In this document: positions 54,633 through 62,039 of the stretch, in pieces
Layout: each line of letters opens with the position of its first letter
Position numbering within the stretch: the stretch's first letter is position 1
Assembly: GCA_963766365.1 (NCBI GenBank)
Contig: CAVXZK010000004.1
Span: 1-64,000 of the forward strand
Length of the DNA: 64,000 bases
Direction of reading: 5' to 3'
From: JALORV01 sp963766365
GTDB taxonomy: Bacteria > Pseudomonadota > Gammaproteobacteria > Burkholderiales > Burkholderiaceae_F
Made by a program: the position numbers and the translations under genes
The notes under the pieces: generated by a model
What the model was told of the DNA's origin: nothing
Databases searched by the model: none
Seen by the model: the letters and a program-made list of their open reading frames with translations, nothing else

Positions 54633-55313
54633 CTACTCCGGCGGTATGGGATCGTCGAGCGGCGCGTCGACCTGCGGCATCTCCGGGAACGGACCCGTCT
54701 CGTCCGCCGCGTCCTCGGTGGGCGCTGCAATGATCGAACCGGCCGTACCGACGACGTTGTCCATCACGCGGCGCAGCGTCGTGACCGCATCCGGGGCCTC
54801 GATCGTCATGACCTGGTCGGTCACCCAGGCACGGTCGCGCTCGGCGACGACACCGAGCAGCGCGTGACCGGCGTAGCGCAGGAAGGCGAAATCCGGTCCG
54901 TTCGCTTCGTCGAAGCCGAAACTCGCATAGTCGTCGGCGCGCGCGTTGAAGCGGTCGATGAAGCCGCGCCGGATCGAATCGGCGTCGGTGCCGAGCAGGC
55001 GCGACTCGTTCTCGGCCAGCAATTCGGCCAGTCGACGGACCATCGAGACGGTGAAGACGCGACGCTCCGGCAGCGGCAGGCGTGTGAAGGCGAAGCGGTC
55101 GGCGACGTGGATCAGAAAGACCAGGTATTCACCAAGGACATCGAAATATTGCGGGCTCGCTTCAATCTCGAAGTCCGCATCGCGCATGCGCTTGATCGTC
55201 TGCAGTCCGAGCCGCCAGGTCGTGAACGCCGCGACGCTGGCGAGAGTCGCAGGATCGCGCGCCTTGTCCTTGGCGAAGAAGCGGCTCTTGGTCCGCCGCA
55301 GTACGGTGCTCAC
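54633..55313 (-). CDS. conserved hypothetical protein in sulfur locus
   Basis: 226 aa from a GTG. All-helical (RRTKSRFFAKDKARDPATLA then ASVAAFTTWRLGLQTIKRMR; then HVADRFAFTRLPLPERRVF); Ala/Glu/Pro-rich C-terminus. Not recognised. It lies between a DsrC-like gene and TauD in one operon, with the TauD start 2 bases after its stop. Confidence 0.65.
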   Translation of the reverse strand: MSTVLRRTKSRFFAKDKARDPATLASVAAFTTWRLGLQTIKRMRDADFEIEASPQYFDVLGEYLVFLIHVADRFAFTRLPLPERRVFTVSMVRRLAELLAENESRLLGTDADSIRRGFIDRFNARADDYASFGFDEANGPDFAFLRYAGHALLGVVAERDRAWVTDQVMTIEAPDAVTTLRRVMDNVVGTAGSIIAAPTEDAADETGPFPEMPQVDAPLDDPIPPE

Positions 55314-55335
55314 CGCAGCCTCGTGAATCGTGGGG

Positions 55336-55665
55336 TCAGTAGCCGCCCTTGCCGAACGGCTTGGGCAGGCCTGCGACGCGCACGCCCTGCTTGGCCGGAC
55401 CGCCCGGGAAGAGGTCGTACAGCGTCTTGCTGTCGTGGTGTGGCAGCAGCTCGGTGATTTCCTTCAGCATGTTGCGGAAGTTCGGCGTCTGGCCATGTTC
55501 GCGGTACTGGTCGCGCAGATAGTTGATCACGGCCCAGTGGTCATCGGTAAGCGCGATGCCCTCGGCCGCGGCAATGGCAGTCGGGACCGCGTCCGCGTAG
55601 TTCGCTTCGAGCAGATAGCCCTCCTCGTCGCATTCGATGGATTCACCGTTGATTTCGTAGGCCAT
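55336..55665 (-). CDS. DsrC/TusE-family protein without the reactive cysteines
   Basis: 109 aa, aligned over its full length with DsrC (for example GYLLEANYADAV, then WAVINYLRDQYREHGQTPNF). In active DsrC the tail carries two cysteines (AKQACKIAGLPKPTGCV here at 60905-61240). In this copy the tail reads AKQGVRVAGLPKPFGKGGY: both cysteines are replaced. It therefore cannot carry sulfur as DsrC does, and fits the cysteine-less RspA-type regulators. SD AAGGGG before the ATG. Confidence 0.85.
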   Translation of the reverse strand: MAYEINGESIECDEEGYLLEANYADAVPTAIAAAEGIALTDDHWAVINYLRDQYREHGQTPNFRNMLKEITELLPHHDSKTLYDLFPGGPAKQGVRVAGLPKPFGKGGY

Positions 55666-55677
55666 ATGGCTTTCCCC

Positions 55678-56163
55678 TTACTCCCTGCATAGGTAAAACT
55701 CGAATTCCCCCGGAGCGGTCTCGTAGCGGTCCACGAGACGCACGCTGCTGTTGCGGGTCCATGCATCCACGTCTTCTACTACGCCAGGACAGTTGCTGAC
55801 CAGCACTAGCACATCGCCCACCTGCATGCCGTCCAGCAGGCGGCGCGCTTCGGCAATCGGGCCGGGGCAGGTGACGCCTCGCAGATCGAGGACGACGTTG
55901 CCCGGCGACGGGGCGGCCGCGAGGCCGCGGCGGATCGTGAACGCGATGCGGCGCCCGTGCAGCGGTTCGGTCGCAATAACCTCGTGACCGGTAAGGTCAG
56001 CCCAGGCACGCAGGTCGTCGCTGGTCCCGGGGCAGTCGGAAATCAGCACCATGTGCTGGCCGTCGGGCAGGTCGTCCAGGATCTTCTTGGCTCCGAGGAG
56101 CGGCAGCGGGCATGAGAGGCCCGTCATGTCGAGCCGTACGGCCGATGAGGTGCTGGAAAGCAT
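55678..56163 (-). CDS. tandem TusA-family sulfur carrier (two domains)
   Basis: 161 aa from the ATG at 56163. Two TusA modules in one chain: CPLP in LSCPLPLLGAKKIL (first) and CPGP in VTCPGPIAEARRLL (second), each with the CPxP sulfur-carrying cysteine. Each module has a further Cys in the usual DP position (SDCPGT and SNCPGV). TusA passes persulfide sulfur between rhodaneses, DsrEFH and DsrC. A fused pair is uncommon; it ends 12 bases before the DsrC-like gene. Confidence 0.85.
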   Translation of the reverse strand: MLSSTSSAVRLDMTGLSCPLPLLGAKKILDDLPDGQHMVLISDCPGTSDDLRAWADLTGHEVIATEPLHGRRIAFTIRRGLAAAPSPGNVVLDLRGVTCPGPIAEARRLLDGMQVGDVLVLVSNCPGVVEDVDAWTRNSSVRLVDRYETAPGEFEFYLCRE

Positions 56164-56201
56164 TGCGGCGCTCCGAGCGAGTGCGGAAGGGTGAGCCACC
56201 G

Positions 56202-56813
56202 TCACGGCCACTCGCGGGAGCCTACCGCGGCGACCGACTTGTGAGGCACGAACAGTCCGCAGCCGAGCTTGCGCTGCTGGCCGATGCCCTGTTCCTGCGC
56301 ACGCAGCGAATCCCGCGGCGACAGCCCGTGCAGCATCAGGCTGAAACCGACTGCGGTCTGGTGCGCATCCAACCTGAGTTCGCCGCGTCGGCCGACGACC
56401 GTGTCGCAATCGATCGCCAGGGCAGCAAGTTCCGCAGCGACGTCATTCACGAACGAGGCTTCATCCTGCGCGCCCGTCACGACCAGCCGCGCGTGCAGCA
56501 CCGGGTAGGGCAGCAGATCGCGCCGGCTGACGCGGCCGATGTGCAGCGGAGCGGGAAGCTCGATGTCGGCGCCCTGCAGCGCGGTGCAGGACGCGGCCCG
56601 ATGTTCTGGCACGCGCAGGACGATGCGGGTGCGTCCGCCGACCAGCATGCCGTCGGGGCAGGGCGTCAGTCCGCGTATCGGGTGCACGCCCGCGAGGGGC
56701 TCCTCCTCGAGCCACGGCAGCCGCGCGGCGAGCGCACGGTACAGCGCGGCCGGATAGTCGCGTTCGATGACGCTGCCCGCGACGTCAAAGGCGAAGTCCA
56801 GGGTGGCGCTCAC
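56202..56813 (-). CDS. Cas6/Cmx6-like protein
   Basis: 203 aa from a GTG that overlaps the upstream stop (GTGA). Conserved pieces match the type I-MYXAN Cas6 (Cmx6) family: LPWLEEEPLAGVHPIRGL, GFSLMLHGLSPRDSLRAQEQ and RKLGCGLFVPHKS. Cas6 cuts CRISPR transcripts. No CRISPR array or other cas gene lies in the window; it stands in a sulfur-carrier operon, so another role is likely. Identification rests on motif recall, not a search. Confidence 0.65.
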   Translation of the reverse strand: MSATLDFAFDVAGSVIERDYPAALYRALAARLPWLEEEPLAGVHPIRGLTPCPDGMLVGGRTRIVLRVPEHRAASCTALQGADIELPAPLHIGRVSRRDLLPYPVLHARLVVTGAQDEASFVNDVAAELAALAIDCDTVVGRRGELRLDAHQTAVGFSLMLHGLSPRDSLRAQEQGIGQQRKLGCGLFVPHKSVAAVGSREWP

Positions 56814-57061
56814 GATGAATCGCTCTGCGTTGGCCGCGAACGGCTCCAGGCCGCCATCGCCTCGGCCCACGTCGCGGCGGTGCTGGCGTCGATGTCGAAT
56901 ACCGTGAAGCGGCGACCCTCGCGGATGCGGATACGCAGCAGGCTCAGGCCGCCGTGCCGATAGTCGATCTGTTGCAACTCGATGTCCTGACCACCCAGCG
57001 GGGCGTGCAGTCGGGTCAGCGGCGTCACGCTGAGCTTGTCATCCGGGTCAGTCACATCCAT
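56810..57061 (-). CDS. small conserved protein, possibly DUF6967
   Basis: 83 aa from the ATG at 57061; a GTG 66 bases upstream is an alternative. GLSLLRIRIREGRRFTVFDI, then WAEAMAAWSR, resemble a small protein family seen near sulfur-oxidation genes. First gene of the leftward operon; its stop overlaps the Cas6-like gene. Function unknown. Confidence 0.6.
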   Translation of the reverse strand: MDVTDPDDKLSVTPLTRLHAPLGGQDIELQQIDYRHGGLSLLRIRIREGRRFTVFDIDASTAATWAEAMAAWSRSRPTQSDSS

Positions 57062-57380
57062 GGCCGTCGTTTCCAGGGCACAGGGCGTGCTGCCCTGCGC
57101 CGCATTGACTCTACGCAATGATTCCACGCAGTGACTCTATAGTCTGCACACATTGCATGCCGCCATTACTCCGGTCGGCAGCCCACCCCTCCCATTGGGG
57201 TTATACGGCTAATCATCGCGGGTGATGGTTGCACTGCTCAGCGCGACTTAGGATCGCCGGGCGAAAACATTGAAGCGGCCGCCCCAGAATGGGCGGCAAG
57301 CTTCGCGGCGGCACACTCGCCCTGGCGCACCGCCGTCGCCGACCCTAACAATCGGACCAACGACCCGGAGGCCGAAACCC
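57062..57380. promoter_or_regulatory. divergent intergenic region upstream of dsrA
   Basis: About 320 bases between the leftward TusA/DsrC-like operon and dsrA. It must hold both promoters; no clear -35/-10 pairs are seen on either strand. The dsrA side ends with GGAGG nine bases before the start. No gene is seen. Confidence 0.55.
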
Positions 57381-58676
57381 ATGGCAAAGCCGATGCACGA
57401 AACACCGATGCTCGACGAGCTCGAGAGCGGTCCCTGGCCCAGCTTCGTGAGCGGGCTGAAGCGGCTGGCAAAGGACAAGGACTACATGGTCGACGTGCTC
57501 GGCCAGCTCGAGACGTCCTACAAAACCCGCAAGGGATACTGGAAGGGCGGCACGGTCAGCGTGTTCGGCTACGGCGGCGGCGTGATCCCGCGCTTCACCG
57601 AGCTGAAGGACGAGAGCGGCAAGGCGATGTTCCCCGACGCGGCCGAGTTCCACACGCTGCGCGTGATGCCACCTCCCGGCATGCATTACTCGACCGACAT
57701 CCTGCGCAAGCTATGCGACATCTGGGAAGAGCACGGCTCCGGGCTGATCGCGTTCCACGGCCAGAGCGGCGACATCATGTTCCAGGGTGTCAAGTCCGAC
57801 AAGGTGCAGGACGCCTTCGATGCGATCAACGAGGCCGGCTTCGACCTGGGCGGGGCGGGACCGGCGGTGCGCACGTCGATGTCGTGCATCGGTGCGGCCC
57901 GCTGCGAGCAGTCGTGCTACGACGAGGCGAAGGCGCACCGCACGGTCCTCAACAGCTTCTTGGACGACATCCATCGCCCGGCGCTGCCGTACAAGTTCAA
58001 GTTCAAGTTCTCCGGGTGCCCGAACGACTGCATGAACTCGGTGCAGCGCGCGGACCTGGCGATCATCGGCACCTGGCGCGACAACATCCGCACCGACGAG
58101 GCTCTGGCGAAGAAGTGGTTCGCGAGGCACGGCATGAACGAGCTGGTGAACGACGTCGTGGCGCGCTGCCCGACCAAGGCGATCCAGATCAAGGAGATCA
58201 AGGACGTCCGCAAGGACGCGAAGATCTCCAGCGTGGCGGTCAACGACACGCAGGCACTCGAGATCGACAATCAGGACTGCGTGCGCTGCATGCACTGCAT
58301 CAACGTCATGACCGGCGCGCTGGCTCATGGAACGGACACCGGCGCCACGATCCTGTGTGGCGGCAAGCGCACGCTGAAGATCGGTGACCTGATGGGGACG
58401 GTGATCGTGCCATTCATGCGGCTGGCGACCGACGAGGATCGCGAAAAGCTGGTCGACCTTGGCAAGCGCATCGTCGACTTCTTCGCCGAGAACGCGCTCG
58501 AGCACGAGCGCATTGGCGAGACGATCGAGCGCATTGGCCTGGTGCACTTCCTCGAGGGCGTCGGGCTCGAGGTCGATCCGAACATGATCTCGGCGCCGCG
58601 CACCAATCCGTACGTGCGCATGGACGACTGGGATGAGGAAGTGGCCAAGGCGCAGGCGCGTCAGAAGGCAGCCTAA
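57381..58676 (+). CDS. dsrA: dissimilatory sulfite reductase alpha subunit
   Basis: 431 aa. Siroheme-[4Fe-4S] ligands Cys169, Cys175, Cys213 and Cys217 (SCIGAARCEQSC and SGCPNDC), then a ferredoxin domain with CPTKAI and CVRCMHCINVM. Uses the ATG at 57381 with GGAGG upstream. With DsrB forms the alpha2beta2 enzyme, which in sulfur oxidisers runs in reverse, oxidising DsrC-bound sulfur to sulfite. The reverse assignment rests on the dsrEFH genes downstream. First gene of the dsr operon. Confidence 0.97.
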   Translation: MAKPMHETPMLDELESGPWPSFVSGLKRLAKDKDYMVDVLGQLETSYKTRKGYWKGGTVSVFGYGGGVIPRFTELKDESGKAMFPDAAEFHTLRVMPPPGMHYSTDILRKLCDIWEEHGSGLIAFHGQSGDIMFQGVKSDKVQDAFDAINEAGFDLGGAGPAVRTSMSCIGAARCEQSCYDEAKAHRTVLNSFLDDIHRPALPYKFKFKFSGCPNDCMNSVQRADLAIIGTWRDNIRTDEALAKKWFARHGMNELVNDVVARCPTKAIQIKEIKDVRKDAKISSVAVNDTQALEIDNQDCVRCMHCINVMTGALAHGTDTGATILCGGKRTLKIGDLMGTVIVPFMRLATDEDREKLVDLGKRIVDFFAENALEHERIGETIERIGLVHFLEGVGLEVDPNMISAPRTNPYVRMDDWDEEVAKAQARQKAA

Positions 58677-58687
58677 GGGGACCGAAC

Positions 58688-59800
58688 ATGACGCAAGTGG
58701 AAGCACCGACCAAGGCAGCGCCGGCCAAGGCGCCGACACCCCGCCGCGCCGTCGAGAGCGGCGTGCCGGATAACACGCAGTTCCTGCATCCGTTGATGCT
58801 GAAGAACTACGGCAAGTGGAAGTACCACGACCGTCCGCGGCCCGGCGTGCTGCACCACGTGGCGCACTCGGGCGACGAGCTATGGACCGTGAAGGCGGGC
58901 ACGCAGCGCCAGATGGACGTGTGGACGATCCGCAAGCTGTGCGACATCATCGACAAGTACGGCGAGAAGCAGGTCCGCTTCACGATCCGCAGCAACGTCG
59001 AGATCGGCGTGTCGAAGTGGGAGAAGGTCGAGCCGCTGATCAAGGCGCTGGAAAGCGCGGGCTTCCCGGTCGGCGGCACCGGCAACTCGGTGTCGATGAT
59101 CGCGCATACGCAGGGCTGGCTGCACTGCGACATCCCGGGCACCGACGCCTCGGGCGCGGTCAAGGCGCTGATGGACGACCTGATCGTCGAGTTCAAGCGC
59201 GAAGAGATGCCCAACCGGGTGCACCTGTCGACTTCGTGCTGCGAAATCAACTGCGGTGGCCAGGCCGACATCGCGATCATCGTCCAGCACACCAAGCCGC
59301 CGAAGATCAATCACGACCTGGTGGCGAACGTCTGCGAGCGCCCCGCGGTCGTGGCGCGCTGCCCGGTGGCGGCGATCCGTCCGGCGCTCGTCAACGGCAA
59401 GCCGTCGCTCGAAGTCGACGAGAAGAAGTGCATATGCTGCGGCGCTTGCTATCCCCCATGCCCGCCGATGCAGATCAACGACCCGGAGCATTCCAAGCTC
59501 GCCATCTGGGTCGGCGGCAAGAACTCCAACGCCCGCGGCAAGCCGACCTTCATGAAGATGGTCGCCTCGGGGCTGCCGAACAACCCGCCGCGCTGGCCGG
59601 AAGTCAGCGAGATCGTCACGCGGATCCTGCGCGTCTACAAGGAAGATGCGCGCTCGTGGGAACGCATGGCCGACTGGATCGAACGCATCGGCTGGCCGCG
59701 CTTCTTCGAGAAGACCGGACTGACGTTCACCAAGCACCTGATCGACGATTGGCGCGGTTCGCGAGCGAATCTGAACGCGTCGACCCACATCCGCTTCTGA
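58688..59800 (+). CDS. dsrB: dissimilatory sulfite reductase beta subunit
   Basis: 370 aa with an Ala/Pro/Lys-rich N-terminal extension, cysteine-rich centre (STSCCEINCGGQADIAI) and ferredoxin domain (CICCGACYPPCPP). Starts 11 bases after dsrA. Partner of DsrA; the paired siroheme sites are at the subunit interface. Confidence 0.97.
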   Translation: MTQVEAPTKAAPAKAPTPRRAVESGVPDNTQFLHPLMLKNYGKWKYHDRPRPGVLHHVAHSGDELWTVKAGTQRQMDVWTIRKLCDIIDKYGEKQVRFTIRSNVEIGVSKWEKVEPLIKALESAGFPVGGTGNSVSMIAHTQGWLHCDIPGTDASGAVKALMDDLIVEFKREEMPNRVHLSTSCCEINCGGQADIAIIVQHTKPPKINHDLVANVCERPAVVARCPVAAIRPALVNGKPSLEVDEKKCICCGACYPPCPPMQINDPEHSKLAIWVGGKNSNARGKPTFMKMVASGLPNNPPRWPEVSEIVTRILRVYKEDARSWERMADWIERIGWPRFFEKTGLTFTKHLIDDWRGSRANLNASTHIRF

Positions 59801-59806
59801 GGCCAC

Positions 59807-60166
59807 GTGAAGATCGCAGTCCTCGTCAACGAGGGACCCTACCAGCACCAGGCGAGCGATTCGGCCTACCTGTTCTGCCAGGCGGCGATCGCCAAGGGGC
59901 ACGAGATCCAGCGTGTGTTCTTCTATCATGACGGCGTCAACAATGCGACGAAGTACACCGAGCCGCCGCAGGATGACCGCCACATCGTCCTGCGCTGGAG
60001 CAAGCTCGCCGAGCACCACAAGGTCGATCTCGTGGTCTGCGTGGCGGCGGGCCTGCGGCGCGGCCTGGTCGAGGACACCCTTGCGCACGGTTTCCGGATC
60101 TCCGGCCTTGGCCAATTGATCGACGCAGGCATCAAGGCCGAGCGCCTCGTCACGTTCGGGGATTAG
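59807..60166 (+). CDS. dsrE: DsrE sulfurtransferase subunit
   Basis: 119 aa DsrE/F-like fold: KIAVLVNEGPYQHQASDSAY and the reactive cysteine in LVVCVAAGLRRG. In DsrEFH this cysteine receives sulfur from TusA and passes it to DsrC. 6 bases after dsrB. Confidence 0.93.
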   Translation: MKIAVLVNEGPYQHQASDSAYLFCQAAIAKGHEIQRVFFYHDGVNNATKYTEPPQDDRHIVLRWSKLAEHHKVDLVVCVAAGLRRGLVEDTLAHGFRISGLGQLIDAGIKAERLVTFGD

Positions 60167-60173
60167 GTTCCAA

Positions 60174-60533
60174 ATGGCCAAGAAATTCATGCTTGTGAAC
60201 CGCAAGGCGCCGTATGGGTCGATCTACGCGCTAGAAAGCCTCGAGGTCGTGCTGATCGCGGCGGCGTTCGAGCAGGACGTGTCGGTGGTGTTCGTCGACG
60301 ACGGCGTGTATCAGCTCAAGAAGGGCATGCAGACCAAGGCGATCGCGACCAAGAACTTTTCGCCGACCTACCGTGCGCTCGAGGACTACGACATCGACAA
60401 GCTGTACGTCGAGGCCGAGTCGATGGCTGCACGCGGGCTGACGGCCGATGACCTGGGCGCTCCGGTAAAGGTGGTCGATGCGGCCACGCTCGCCGGCCTG
60501 ATGGAGGAGCAGGACGTGGTGCTGAGCTTCTGA
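60174..60533 (+). CDS. dsrF: DsrF subunit
   Basis: 119 aa DsrE/F-like (MLVNRKAPYGSIYALESLEV, FEQDVSVVFVDDGVYQLKKG). No cysteine at the DsrE position, as in DsrF of other sulfur oxidisers. Structural part of the DsrE2F2H2 complex. Confidence 0.93.
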   Translation: MAKKFMLVNRKAPYGSIYALESLEVVLIAAAFEQDVSVVFVDDGVYQLKKGMQTKAIATKNFSPTYRALEDYDIDKLYVEAESMAARGLTADDLGAPVKVVDAATLAGLMEEQDVVLSF

Positions 60534-60549
60534 GTTACCGGGACCGACG

Positions 60550-60846
60550 ATGCTGCATATCCTGAACAAGTCTCCGCTGGAGAAACCGACGCTCGATACG
60601 GTGCTGCGCCTGGCGAAGTCCGGCGCGCTGCTGCTGATCGAGGACGCCGTCTACGCAGCCACGCGCGGCAACGCCGCCGAAGTGAAGGTGCGCGAGGCGA
60701 TGACAAAGCTGCCCGTCTACGCGCTTGCGCCGGATCTGCAGGCGCGCGGAGTCGCCGATCGCCTGATCGATGGCGTGACAGCGGTCGAGTACGAGGGTTT
60801 TGTCGACCTGGTGGTCGAACACCCCAACTGCCAGTCGTGGCTATAG
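60550..60846 (+). CDS. dsrH: DsrH subunit
   Basis: 98 aa, with LHILNKSPLEKPTLDTVLRL and LLLIEDAVYAATRG, the TusB/DsrH pattern. Third part of the DsrEFH complex. dsrEFH occur in sulfur oxidisers and not in sulfate reducers, so the pathway runs oxidatively. Confidence 0.93.
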   Translation: MLHILNKSPLEKPTLDTVLRLAKSGALLLIEDAVYAATRGNAAEVKVREAMTKLPVYALAPDLQARGVADRLIDGVTAVEYEGFVDLVVEHPNCQSWL

Positions 60847-60904
60847 GTCCACGACTTTTACAACAATTCATCACGCGCAATTGCGGACTAGCGAGGAGGC
60901 ACTG

Positions 60905-61240
60905 ATGCCCACAATCGATGCAGGCGGAAAGACGTTTGAAACCGACGAGGAAGGCTACCTAGTCAATCTGGCCGACTGGAACGAGGAGATCGCCAACGAG
61001 ATCGCCAAGCAGGAAAGCATCGAGATGTCGGACAACCACTGGGAAGTGGTCAATTTCCTGCGCAAGTATTACGAGGAGTACCAGATCGCTCCGGCGGTCC
61101 GCGTGCTGACCAAGGCGATCGGCAAGACCCTCGGCCCGGAGAAGGGCAACAGCCAGTACCTGTACGAACTGTTCCCGTACGGACCGGCCAAGCAGGCGTG
61201 CAAGATCGCCGGGCTGCCGAAGCCGACCGGCTGCGTCTGA
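60905..61240 (+). CDS. dsrC: DsrC sulfur carrier
   Basis: 111 aa from the ATG at 60905 (AGGAGG upstream). Full DsrC with both tail cysteines, Cys99 and Cys110 (AKQACKIAGLPKPTGCV). Cys110 carries sulfur to DsrAB; a trisulfide with Cys99 forms during the reaction and is opened by DsrMK. Compare the cysteine-less paralogue at 55336. Confidence 0.96.
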   Translation: MPTIDAGGKTFETDEEGYLVNLADWNEEIANEIAKQESIEMSDNHWEVVNFLRKYYEEYQIAPAVRVLTKAIGKTLGPEKGNSQYLYELFPYGPAKQACKIAGLPKPTGCV

Positions 61241-61304
61241 CCGCTTCCGGCGACCCGCTGCCCGGGCAAGCTGCGCGCGCCGGTCACCGCAGGAATTCAC
61301 TCCC

Positions 61305-62036
61305 GTGTCGGCTGCGTCCATCGTGTTCGCACTGCTGTTCTACGCGGCCACCGCGGTGCTGGTGGGCGGCCTGGCGTGGCGTATCGCCGACTATGCGCGC
61401 ACTCCTGCACCGCTGAAGATCCCCACCACGCCGGCGCCCATCACGCGCGGCGGCGTGGCGCTGCGGATGGCGCGCGAAGTCATCTTCTTCGAGAGCCTGT
61501 TCAAGGGCAGCCTGTGGACGTGGCTGTTCGGTTGGCTGTTCCATGCCAGCCTCGCGTTGGTTCTGGCGCGGCACCTGCGCTACTTTACTGAACCGGTGTG
61601 GGGCTGGGTCGTGCTGGTGCAGCCGCTCGGCATCCTGGCGGCCTTCGGCATGCTGGCGGGTCTCGCGGGGCTGCTGGCGCGCCGGCTGCTGGTCGATCGT
61701 ATCCGCTACATCTCGACGCCGTCTGACTATCTGATGCTGGTGCTGCTCGGGCTGATCGCGGTGTCCGGGCTGCTGATGAAGTACGTGGCCCGCACCGACG
61801 TGGTCGCTGTCAAGGCCTACTTTCTCGGGCTGATGCGGCTTGACTGGCAGCCGCTGCCTGCCGATCCCGTCCTATATCTGCACCTCGCACTGGTCGCGGC
61901 ATTGATGATCGTGTTTCCCTACTCAAAGCTGCTGCATGCGCCCGGCGTGTTCTTCTCGCCCTCGCGCAACCAGGCCGATGACCCGCGCGAGGCGCGCCAT
62001 TTGGCGCCGTGGGCGGCGCGCCTCGACCGGAGCTGA
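61305..62036 (+). CDS. dsrM: DsrM membrane cytochrome b subunit
   Basis: 243 aa, GTG start. Five membrane segments: a leading one, then around residues 70-90, 103-125, 140-160 and 188-208, with histidines suited to heme b (WLFHASLALVLARHLRYF; YLHLALVA). Couples DsrK in the cytoplasm to the quinone pool. dsrK begins 3 bases later. Confidence 0.93.
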   Translation: MSAASIVFALLFYAATAVLVGGLAWRIADYARTPAPLKIPTTPAPITRGGVALRMAREVIFFESLFKGSLWTWLFGWLFHASLALVLARHLRYFTEPVWGWVVLVQPLGILAAFGMLAGLAGLLARRLLVDRIRYISTPSDYLMLVLLGLIAVSGLLMKYVARTDVVAVKAYFLGLMRLDWQPLPADPVLYLHLALVAALMIVFPYSKLLHAPGVFFSPSRNQADDPREARHLAPWAARLDRS

Positions 62037-62039
62037 ACG

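Noticed and set aside
56202..56813. A CRISPR-Cas locus around the Cas6-like gene
   Set aside because: No repeats, no Cas1/2 or effector genes within the window on either side.
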